A stretch of DNA of 64,000 bases. Origin: Aurantiochytrium sp. KH105. Its lineage: Eukaryota; Sar; Bigyra; Thraustochytrida; Thraustochytriidae. The first letter of the stretch is position 1. Every line of letters starts with the position of its first letter. Shown here piece by piece: positions 20,258 through 28,744 of this stretch. The stretch spans positions 623,127-687,126 of the forward strand of contig BGKB01000016.1 in assembly GCA_003116975.1 (NCBI GenBank). Direction: 5' to 3'. The notes under the pieces were generated by a model. That model was not told the origin of the DNA. It ran no database searches and saw only the letters and a program-made list of their open reading frames with translations. Both the position numbers and the translations under genes were made by a program.

Positions 20258-20919
20258 CGTGGCGGCCCTGTGCTGACTTCGCGCGGGGAACGGAGAGCGG
20301 TCTGTGAGCGTTAGCGACGGCGAAGGCACGAGGCGTCGCTGCTGCTGCAGTAGCGCGGTCGAGCTCTCGGAGAGTGTCTCTGTTCTCGATCTGCAGTGAC
20401 CCAAGCAGCCAACTGTTTTTTTTTTGTTTTGTTTTTTTGTCAAAGCTCGAAAGCAAATGACTGTAAAGCTCCAAAGCACATGCTGTAAAGCACATGCTCC
20501 AAAAACGCTCGCAAATGAGAGCGAACGAAACAGAAGCGCGGAGCACGAAGAGTATTCTGGTGTAAAGCTTTGCCAGAGATTTCGAGAGCACGTCTATCTT
20601 CAACATTGCAACTCTCTCGGTCACTTTCTTTTCCCTTTTCGTACGTCTCGTCGAAATCCTCGAAATTCTCTTTCGCAGCGCCTCGCGCCTCAAGTAAGCA
20701 AAAGTAAAACATGAATGATAGTGGTATACGTAAAACAGTGTTCAAAATTCTGACCGCGCCAGCCAGGCATCCAGCCAGACGGCCAGAAAAGCAGCCGAGG
20801 AAAGGAGAGGAGAGGAAAGGAAAGGAAAGGAGAGGGATAGAAAAGTGGGATGAAAGGGTCGATGCAACGCAGCCAGGCTCGCAGACTCTTTTGTGCGTTT
20901 GCGCAAGCAAGACAAAACT
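20258..20919. other. Intergenic region between zinc-knuckle and START genes
   Basis: 5' side of the zinc-knuckle gene and 3' side of the START gene, both minus strand. A GGAAA/GGAGA purine tract (about 20797-20835) and a T-run (about 20416-20440) are seen. No gene. Confidence 0.5.
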
Positions 20920-23220
20920 TTACAAGCCAGGCAAGACCTCTTTGACAGACCTGCGACGCAGCGAGCGGCGCTTCAGCTTGGCCTTGACTTCGCCTTTGGC
21001 TCGCTGCGTGGAGCCCTCAGAAAGACTGACGGTGACCGCAGACTTGTTGTCGCAACGATAAAAATGAGAGCGCATGTCAGTGAGCACACCAAGGAGCTCG
21101 GTACGGTTCTGAATGGCCACGACCTTGGGCGGGACGAGTCCGCCGGGCTCAACACAAGTCAAATACGTCACCCGCGTCATGAGCCCCGGGCCATCAGCTG
21201 AGCCGGACTCGTACAGCGGCTCGAGCAAAAAGCCACGAATGACGATGTTGGCGCGAACGACGTTGCGGACCTCAGGAACATCGGCCGCCTCGGTAGACTT
21301 TTGCACAACCAAAAAGGTCTTGTCGTCAACTTCCTGCCAAAAGGTGTCAAAAACAAAGTCGCGATCATTAAGACCCTGAGGGTAGTGCACGCGCTGGTAC
21401 ACTGTGCGGTGGCGCGCAGAGTGTTCCTGCACAACGTGCTCCTCCACGAGACGACCGGCCTTTTCATCTTCGGTGTAGTCGAGAATGTAGTCGAGGATCT
21501 CTTGCGAGCGACCTGAAATGACAAAGGAAATGCGGAGGGCTTCTGCATCAATGGGGTCATTGTTGGAGCTCTTACCGCTGCCGTTGGAGAGCCCGACGAG
21601 CGTTCCGCGCTTGCGCATAATGCCTGGCGCAGTGACACCAGCATGGAAATGCAGATTTGAACCCTTGGTGATGCCCTCCATGTTGACCTGCGGGCACTTG
21701 GAAAGGTTGACATTGGCGTACGCGCGGTCTTGGTTCACGACGGTGAACTTTTCCTTCCATGAGGCTGCGTTGTAGCGATGATACTCGCCGTCGTCGAAAC
21801 GCACGTGGATCGTGCCCTCCTCGTCATCAAAGCGTTTCACCGTGCCCAAGCCTCGTTGCTGGTGGCGAACGCGCGTGCCAGCCTCGATGGCCGCCTTGAG
21901 CTCGGTGGAGACTTCGTCGGGCATGAAGATGTGCTCCTCGCCGCTGTCGAACTGCACATGAACCCTGCCCATGAGGTCGAACATTTTGATAATGCCGTGG
22001 CCCATGGTGCGGCTTTTCACATGCGTTCCGGTTTGCAGGCGCTCTTCGCCAAATTGGGCGGCCTCGACGGGCTCGAAACCGAACTCGCCAATCTGCGCCG
22101 ACAAGAGTCGGTAGAGCTGTTCCGCCCAGATCGTCTTGGGATCCTCAAAGTACCGACGGGCACTTTCGACCTGGGCCAGCACGCGGCCGCTCCCCAGCGT
22201 CATGTCGAGCTTGGTCTGGGCGTCAAGAACGCGGTCGTTCGCACGGGCGCGCACGCTCGAGACGACGGAAGGGGCCGCGGGGCCGCCATAGGCGACATCG
22301 TCGGCCTCTTCATCATCTTCCTCTTCTTCCTCGCTTGCTTCATTCGTTGGCAATGTGAGCGCTCGCGGAGTCACTTGCGGTGCAAGAAGCGAATCAAACA
22401 TGCCGAGAGACTCGTAATCGCTGGCGCCAAGCTTTGGGTCGAGAGCAGCCAAATAGGTGACCTGCGTGAACTGCCGATCGCGCACGGGTTTAAGCAGATA
22501 TCCCACAAAATGCGCTTGACCCTTGACCGTCGGGACGGCTTGGGGCCCGCCAGAAAGGGCAGCGAGCGTGCTTCTGGGCGAGCTCGAGCCACCGTTGGTC
22601 GACCCGCTCGCGGCGCGCAGCAGCGCCGCCAGAGATGCCGAGAGAGGTCGTGATGCAGGTCTCGAGGGCGTCGTGTCCTCTTCGCCGCTATCCAAGCTGA
22701 AGGTCGAAAGCTGGTACTTGGAGCTCATGGTGCGGCTCTTTCTTGTCTGTGCGGAAGCCTCGCTTCGGCAGACGACGACGAGGGACCCGTCGGGGAGTTG
22801 CGTCGTGCGCTCGACCATGAGGAACTCGCGCGGAGGCAGCGGGCTCGGAAACTGCATGGTAAAGCGGAGATGAGCCGTGTTGGCGGAGGTCATTTTGAGG
22901 ATCTCAATGCGATCGAGCTTGTGCATGCTGGCGAGTTCTTTGCCGAGGACTTCGGGGTCGATTGTGGATGCCAGCGCGTTGAACTCGGTCTGGTTGCGAA
23001 GGAACCAAGCGACGGTGTCCATGGGTCCACGAAAGGTGGCGATGCCGCGCCAGTACTGCACATCCCCTTGTTCGCTTTCCCTCGAGCCGACCTTGGTTCC
23101 TCGCGGACCATCCTGCTCGCGGATCTTCTCGTCCCACCCATACTCCTCGTTCGCGAGCGAGACAAAGTAGTCCAAGAACGCCTCGTCGTCCACCTCTTCC
23201 TTGCTGCCGGCGCAGCCCAT
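20920..23220 (-). CDS. Two-START-domain lipid-binding protein, predicted N-myristoylated
   Basis: 766 residues. The start MGCAGSKEE is a classic N-myristoylation sequence with Cys3 available for palmitoylation, so membrane anchoring is likely. Residues about 40-280 form a START-like domain broken by a Ser/Pro-rich insert (about 175-225), and residues about 560-735 form a second START-like domain (VYQRVHYPQGLNDRDFVF, YESGSADGPGLMTRVTYL). Between them are two tandem 45-residue modules (398-441 and 448-492), each GT-x-V then G-x-G-x-(I/V)-K then V-x-F-D-x-G-E, predicted small beta folds. START domains carry lipids or sterols. Acidic stretch at about 296-308. The C-terminus is basic (KAKLKRRSLRRRS). 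Ligand and organelle are unknown. Confidence 0.8.
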   Translation of the reverse strand: MGCAGSKEEVDDEAFLDYFVSLANEEYGWDEKIREQDGPRGTKVGSRESEQGDVQYWRGIATFRGPMDTVAWFLRNQTEFNALASTIDPEVLGKELASMHKLDRIEILKMTSANTAHLRFTMQFPSPLPPREFLMVERTTQLPDGSLVVVCRSEASAQTRKSRTMSSKYQLSTFSLDSGEEDTTPSRPASRPLSASLAALLRAASGSTNGGSSSPRSTLAALSGGPQAVPTVKGQAHFVGYLLKPVRDRQFTQVTYLAALDPKLGASDYESLGMFDSLLAPQVTPRALTLPTNEASEEEEEDDEEADDVAYGGPAAPSVVSSVRARANDRVLDAQTKLDMTLGSGRVLAQVESARRYFEDPKTIWAEQLYRLLSAQIGEFGFEPVEAAQFGEERLQTGTHVKSRTMGHGIIKMFDLMGRVHVQFDSGEEHIFMPDEVSTELKAAIEAGTRVRHQQRGLGTVKRFDDEEGTIHVRFDDGEYHRYNAASWKEKFTVVNQDRAYANVNLSKCPQVNMEGITKGSNLHFHAGVTAPGIMRKRGTLVGLSNGSGKSSNNDPIDAEALRISFVISGRSQEILDYILDYTEDEKAGRLVEEHVVQEHSARHRTVYQRVHYPQGLNDRDFVFDTFWQEVDDKTFLVVQKSTEAADVPEVRNVVRANIVIRGFLLEPLYESGSADGPGLMTRVTYLTCVEPGGLVPPKVVAIQNRTELLGVLTDMRSHFYRCDNKSAVTVSLSEGSTQRAKGEVKAKLKRRSLRRRSVKEVLPGL

Positions 23221-24932
23221 GTTTTCCGGTTTCCCTCCTTTTCACCCTCGTGCTCTGCTCTGCTCTGCGCTGCTCAGCTCTTCGCTGCTCCTAGCCTGCC
23301 CTGCCCTGCCGCCGCGTGCGGGCCTGCGTGCCTGCGCAGCGCCCGGGCCCCGCGCGTGCGCTGCGAAGGCGGAATGCCGCGCCTTTGTCCTCCCAAATGT
23401 GGTCGTGGCCGCGGAAAAGCCACAAGCAAGGGCAAAAAAAACGAAAGAAAGAAAGAAAGAAGCGCGCAGTAAAAGTACAAGTGCTGCTGCTTGTTTCTGT
23501 CTGTCACTCACTCACTCACTCACTATGTCGCACACCCACCCGTGCACGTGCTGGTCGCCCTTTGCCGCGCCCTCGCTTAGGTCTAGCTCGCCCCGCCGCG
23601 CGGCCAGGTGCGCGCCGGCCAGCGCCGGAGCCGCGCCGCGCGAGCTCGGGGGCGCGGGCTGTGCAGAGCGGAGCGGAGCGGAGCGGAGCCGAGCAGAGCG
23701 GAGCAGAGCCGCGCGGAGCGGAGCAGAGCCGGAGCGGCGCAGAAAAGGGCCGCCGAGGCGATTTTTTGCGCCTCGGCCGGGAGTGGGCTAGCTGCTTTCT
23801 AGGCGAAACTGCGACAGCGACCAACGAACTGCCTGCCAGCCGCACCACCATGGCCAGTGGAGGAAAGAAGATCTCGGCTTGCCAGTAGTAAAAGTCTCTC
23901 TGTGTGTGTCCGCATTCTCTCCCGCGTCCTACGGGAAGGTCGATGGATCGATCGATCGATTCATCCATCGATGGCTGCGTACTGCGCACATCTGACATGA
24001 AGTCTCTCTCCGCTTCGAGGGCTGCGCTGTGCTCGGCTCGATCGCGCGGCGCCAGTCCACTCACTGCGCGGCCGCGGCGGCCCTGCTCGCCTTGGCCCTC
24101 CCTCCCTCCCTCCCTCCCTCGCGCAGCCATCCGTCCCTCCCTGCCTTCTCCTCCGCGCGTCCACGTGCGTCCATGCGTGCAGGTGCACGTCCACCGCCCG
24201 GCCGTCGAGCTCCTCGCGCAGCAGCAGCAGCTCGAGCTCGAGACGGTGTCCTCGCGCATGACTAACTGCAAATGCTGTCTCAAGCCGCCTCGCGAACGTC
24301 TCGCGCTCCCACGCGAATTTCTCGAGCCCAGGAACGAGGCCTTCGCGAGGACTTCTCGCGCTGGCAGCTCCTCGAGGCGGCCTCGAATCGAAGCTCGACG
24401 TGGCGGCGCTGCGGCCGCAGCCCCCCGCGCAGGGCAGGGCAGCGCACACGCAGCACCCGCGCGTCCGTCCTGGCGGCCGGGGTGGCCGCGATGGCCGCCC
24501 AGAGCCGGAGCGTGCACAGTGAGCGCGAGCGGGTGGCGGCGGTCCAGCTTCTGCACCCGGTACAATGCTGCTCCTAACGACCGGGAGAAGCTGCCTTGCC
24601 TTGCCTTGCCTCGCCTGCCTGCCAGCTCAGCTGGTGCAGCTGCAGTCCGCGTGGAGACGAACGATAGTCATCGCGCGCAGCGTAGAAGTGCGCGTCACGT
24701 GCGCGGTAGAGTGGATGCGAGGGAGCGAGATCAGCGGTGCCTGCCGTTTGGAGGGACATCGTGAACAAGCCGGGATCTCGGGCGGTGGACGCCCCCGCAA
24801 GGTGTCGCAGACCGAGACCGCCGGTGCGTAGGCGTCGGCGGCAGGGTAAACGTGACGCCGTGCGAGCCAGTCACATTGCGAGCACCGTGTCCCTCTCGAT
24901 GAAATCGATGTTGCGGGCCCCGCGAGTGTGAC

Positions 24933-25039
24933 GAGCGTCTACAAGCGGAGAAGAGAGAAGTCAAGGAGCTTCTGCTACGTTGCATTTACTCGCAATCCTT
25001 GCCAGTAAGGAGCGTCTACAAGCGGAGAAGAGAGAAGTC
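24933..25039. repeat. 30-bp exact direct repeat, two copies
   Basis: GAGCGTCTACAAGCGGAGAA plus ten more identical bases at 24933-24962 recurs at 25010-25039; the copies start 77 bp apart. Confidence 0.9.
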
Positions 25040-25728
25040 CGCAACGTTGAGATTTGCGTTTTGTCACAGACTGTCAAGGGTTGTGCTGTTTATTAATGAC
25101 AGGACGGGAACCTTTCGAAGCCTTGAGAAGAAGTCGGAAGTATGCGTACTTCGGATTCGTAGCTTCGGTGTTGCCGGTACAGTCGTAACATTTTGTGATT
25201 TCCAGGGTGTTGTCCGGCTCTAATTTCAGGAACCAGGTGATACTTGTAGAGCCGAGGACACCAAAGCGGCAAAAGGTTCGCAACATGTATGCGTAGACAT
25301 GATCAATTGGATGCAGGAGGTCGCGTTGGCAAGGCCGGACCAGCCAACAAATCATAATCAGTCAAATCTCTAGGAAAGTTGTGTTCTTAGATGCCCATTT
25401 TATCTTCGGTAAATGCAGACACTTTCTTTAGTTCGTAGAGCGCCTTTTCCATTGTTTCGTAATGAGTATAGATCTTCTTGAAGCAAGTGCATTTTCCTTT
25501 TCTCCTTTACCCCCTTCTCGCCAATGTGAGGAGCCAACACGTGTCTACCGCGCAGTTTTACTTTTAAAAGGGTTAATTGGAGATGGTCCATAGTTTTCAC
25601 GAACCGTCTTACCGCGAAGTCTCGCAGAACATCTTGTTTCTCCAAGTAAGACTGGTCGCTTACTTAGCACAGTTTGGCACACGAGACGGTTTTTGTTGGG
25701 TAGTTCGCTCTTGCGCAACAACGTTGTT

Positions 25729-25888
25729 CAGATTTGACTTGATAGACAACGCATCTGTCAACCAGATTTGGCTTGATAGACAATGCATCTGTCAACCAGA
25801 TTTGGCTTGATAGACAACGCATCTGTCAACCAGATAGACAACGCATCTGTCACACAGATTTGGCTTGATAGACAACGCATCATTCAAC
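25729..25888. repeat. 34-bp tandem repeat, about 4.7 copies
   Basis: Units at 25729, 25763, 25797, 25831 (shortened to 24 bp) and 25855, built on CAGATTTGGCTTGATAGACA followed by ACGCATCTGTCAAC. Units 1-3 differ by single bases; the last has CATTCAAC. The array lies 40 bp beyond the stop codon of ENY2. Confidence 0.95.
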
Positions 25889-25925
25889 TGTTTGGTAAGC
25901 TATATGTAGTGTAACCTGCATGCGA

Positions 25926-26487
25926 TTACAGCGTTTGTAAAAATGTACGAATGCGGTTCAATAGTTCGGCCTTGATTGAGTCTGGCACTGTGGCTGCGTA
26001 AATTGGACAGCTTTATTGTGTGAGGCATTGTTTTCTACTCAAAATAGGCCCCGCCTCATCTCAACTTACCTCGTCCTCTTGGGGTGGCCTCGGCGATGAG
26101 TTTGTCCACGGTAATACTTTCCGTGCCCTTGTTTTTGATGATTTCTGGAGAAAATGTCCTCAACCTCTAGTTAGTTGCGTGCGCTTTCCAACGCAAGAAA
26201 ACGAGAGATCAATCAGCTTACCTTTGCAGTACGCCTTGAGCTCGTCCCGCCAACCACACTCGATGAGTTTGGTGCGTAGTAGCTCCTCCAGACTGTAAAC
26301 GCGGAACTGGGTCAGTTACGAGCACCTTTCTTCACATTTTCGCAGTGCGGCCTACTGTCGAGGCTTATGGATGCAGCGCGCAAACGTACCGTTCCCTCTC
26401 GCCGGTCTCCTCAAGCTTGCTCGCGATCGACGCGCGCACCTGTTGCTCGCGCTTCTTGCGCTCCAAAAGACTTGTCGAGGCCTCCAT
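25926..26487 (-). CDS. ENY2: ENY2/Sus1, SAGA-DUB and TREX-2 subunit (spliced, four exons)
   Basis: Read on the minus strand as exons 26390-26487, 26222-26292, 26070-26144 and 25926-25993, with introns of 97, 77 and 76 bp. All three begin GTA(C/A)G and end AG (GTACGT...TTTACAG, GTAAGC...CTCCAG, GTAAGT...ACGCAG). The spliced frame gives 103 residues, from MEAST to FLQTL, with the family features [49 protein letters not shown] and [16 protein letters not shown]; human ENY2 is 101 residues. ENY2/Sus1 is an all-helical clasp protein joining the SAGA H2B deubiquitinase module and the TREX-2 mRNA export complex at nuclear pores. It is the only gene in the window with clear introns, and yeast SUS1 is likewise unusual in having two introns. 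Confidence 0.93.
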
Positions 26488-26836
26488 CGTACTGGTCTTG
26501 TTTGTTTTATGTTTTGGTTCTTTTATTTTGCCGTTGAGGTTTTGGGCGCCCGGCCGGGGCCGCCCGCCCGACTACTGGCCGGAATCCCACGCACGCAAAA
26601 GAGAGAGAGAGAGAGGGGGAAGAGATTATAGTGAGAAGTCGCGCGAAGTATAATTATTTTTGGGAGTGAAATGAGCGGAAATGTCTAGCCAAATGAGTTC
26701 ATGGTCTCGCTCGACGACTGTCGAGGAGTATATACTTATTAGCAATGGGAGAAATGCGTTGTAAAATGAGTTCATGATGACAGTGGCTTCAAGCAGTAAA
26801 AAAGAAAGAGAAAAGAAAAGAAAAAGAACAAAGGGT
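26488..26836. other. Intergenic region
   Basis: Promoter side of ENY2 and 3' side of the next minus-strand gene. Contains a short GA repeat (about 26600-26620) and AT-rich DNA. No gene seen. Confidence 0.5.
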
Positions 26837-28117
26837 CTACGCATGTACGGAGCGCCCGTAGCATCGAGGGTTGCCCTCCATGGTGATGCCCGCCGACTGA
26901 AGCGCAGACGCGTAATTTTGGGCAATCTTCGGCACGTCGACACATTTAATCGAATTCGTCGTTTTCAGATCGAGCACCGTCTTGCAAAGCTTGTTGTCTT
27001 TGAGCATATCCGCAGGAATCGTCGGACACACAGAATCAGAGATGCACTCACACCCGCACATGGTCACGTGGCACGTCTTGGAGTCTTTTGGCTTCATGTA
27101 GTAGCGAAAGACGAGCGTGGCGGCAGGGTCGGAATCGCTTGGTATTGAAGCGCGGCAGAGCTCGAGCTCATTCGACACATTATCGGCGACCTGATCATGG
27201 TCGCAGCAGCGCGAATTGAGGCCCTCGCGAACGCCGAGGTCTTTGAGGCTCTTTTGCCAAAAAGAGATCATGCGACCGCTCGCACTGTAGTCGCACGTGA
27301 CAGCCTCCTTCAGTGCGCTGACCTTTGCGCGCGGCGAGCAACGCTTGATGCCCACCTTGGTCAAGGTCTGAATGGCCTCGTTGGTGCAGACAATGTCGGT
27401 ATCGATCTTGTCATTATCCTCCTCCACGACGGCGATCTCGACGTCGTCGGTGAGGTCGCGCTTGTACATTTCAATGCTAAAGTCGCTGAATGGGACGCTA
27501 CCCAGACGCTGTACAAGGGTCTGCGCCATGCCAATGCTCTCGATAATATCTGTGTCCGCCCATGTGACGCGACGGCCCGCAGCGCTAAAGTGAATCAGGT
27601 AGACATCGCGTCGCGTCGCATCTCGCTCCATAATGGAGACGAGATCATCCTTGGCGCCGTGCAGGGTAACCTCGAGAATGACCACAACGGTGAGGATGAC
27701 GCCAAAGAGCGCAAAGAGACCAATAACAATCCAGCGCCGGTGGTTTACCTCGGTGGGCATGCGGTCGCCCGTGACCATAATGTCCATTTGCTTCATTTTT
27801 TTACTTTCATCGAGCCGGTGCACCTCGTACGTTGTGCTCGAGGCGGACCGCGGCCGGTTCGAGGGGCGCTTGCTCTTTCGTCCGTCCTGCTTCTTGCGAC
27901 CGCCGTCCGCGCGGCCATTCAAGTTTGCGGCCTCGACTTCTTCGTCCCCAGTCCCTTCGAGCCCGTCCGCGTCCCTCTCCAAGTCCCCCTCGTCGTCCTC
28001 CTCGTCGTCGTACTCGTCGTCCTCGTCGTCGTCGTCCTCGTGGTGCATCATGGCGAGCATATTGTCGCCGCTGGCTCCAGAGCCGACGGCGTGGTACTGC
28101 TGGCTTGGGGAGCTCAT
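26837..28117 (-). CDS. Single-pass membrane protein of unknown function, Cys-containing ectodomain
   Basis: 426 residues; I do not recognise a family. The N-terminal about 120 residues are predicted cytosolic, with a long acidic stretch (runs of Asp/Glu, about 26-55) and a basic patch (KKQDGRKSKRPSNRPR). A single hydrophobic helix (about 132-156: WIVIGLFALFGVILTVVVI) is followed by a soluble C-terminal region with about a dozen cysteines, including a CCDHD pair and CGCECISDSVCP. This implies a type II topology with a disulphide-bonded luminal or extracellular domain. No catalytic motif is seen. The next gene upstream is V-ATPase subunit a, also minus strand. Start ATG 28117 (MSSPSQQY) is the first in frame. 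Confidence 0.7.
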   Translation of the reverse strand: MSSPSQQYHAVGSGASGDNMLAMMHHEDDDDEDDEYDDEEDDEGDLERDADGLEGTGDEEVEAANLNGRADGGRKKQDGRKSKRPSNRPRSASSTTYEVHRLDESKKMKQMDIMVTGDRMPTEVNHRRWIVIGLFALFGVILTVVVILEVTLHGAKDDLVSIMERDATRRDVYLIHFSAAGRRVTWADTDIIESIGMAQTLVQRLGSVPFSDFSIEMYKRDLTDDVEIAVVEEDNDKIDTDIVCTNEAIQTLTKVGIKRCSPRAKVSALKEAVTCDYSASGRMISFWQKSLKDLGVREGLNSRCCDHDQVADNVSNELELCRASIPSDSDPAATLVFRYYMKPKDSKTCHVTMCGCECISDSVCPTIPADMLKDNKLCKTVLDLKTTNSIKCVDVPKIAQNYASALQSAGITMEGNPRCYGRSVHA

Positions 28118-28744
28118 GATTGGTGGCGCAGGGACTCGTGCAACAGAGAACCCGCCGCCTCTTGCGTATGTGCCCAGCCGCGCGGCCCTCGCCCTCTCCT
28201 CGCAGGTCTTCGCAATCTGTGAATGCGACCACGTTGACCCTGCAAATGGATTTGACTTGTTATTTTTTTTTTCGGAGACTTGCTTGCTTGCTTGCTTGCT
28301 TGCTTTTACCGGTTACTCCGACTCACTGTCAGGCTCGGGCTATCTAGTACCGATAGCACGCTCGCTCACAGTCAGTCAAGCATTGATTTTGGTGTGTGAG
28401 GGAAAAGAGGTTGCTTTTGCGACGGCTTGTGTTGCGCGTTGAACCAACCTTGTCAGATTACTGGTCATCGGTCGAAGTATACGTACACATCCTTGAAGAA
28501 GAAAAACTAGGGTCAAGCGGTTTCCTTCAAACCTTCGATTCACACGACTTTGAGTGTATACGCGAATCAAAGTACGCATTCTTTCTCCTCGAGTCTGCCT
28601 GCATTTGCACACAATGCTCACGAGTTTTTCTTTTGACAGGGCGAGAAAAGCAAAAAGGGAAAAGGAATAAAAGAAAGTGAAATGAATGATAAGAAAGTGT
28701 TGCAGACAACAACCAGGCCTAGGCCTTCAAAGAGGAATGTTTGC
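28118..28744. other. Intergenic region
   Basis: 5' flank of the unknown membrane protein and 3' flank of V-ATPase subunit a. A CTTG tetranucleotide tract (about 28279-28304; GCAAG on the sense strand of the 28117 gene) is present. No gene seen. Confidence 0.5.

Larger units (their letters stand above)
23221..25925. other. Gene-poor region with simple repeats
   Basis: 2.7 kb with no gene I can support. 23.2-24.9 kb is very GC-rich with GCTCTG (about 23255-23285), CACT (about 23505-23524), GAGCG (about 23668-23735) and CTCC (about 24097-24121) tracts. 25.0-25.9 kb is AT-richer and holds a 30-bp exact direct repeat and a 34-bp tandem repeat. A minus-strand frame at about 24000-24450 gives a short coiled-coil-like stretch but no family. 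Confidence 0.5.

Noticed and set aside
23516-24565. Minus-strand ORF of 349 residues upstream of the START gene
   Set aside because: Runs through simple repeats; only a short coiled-coil-like part in another frame, and no family.
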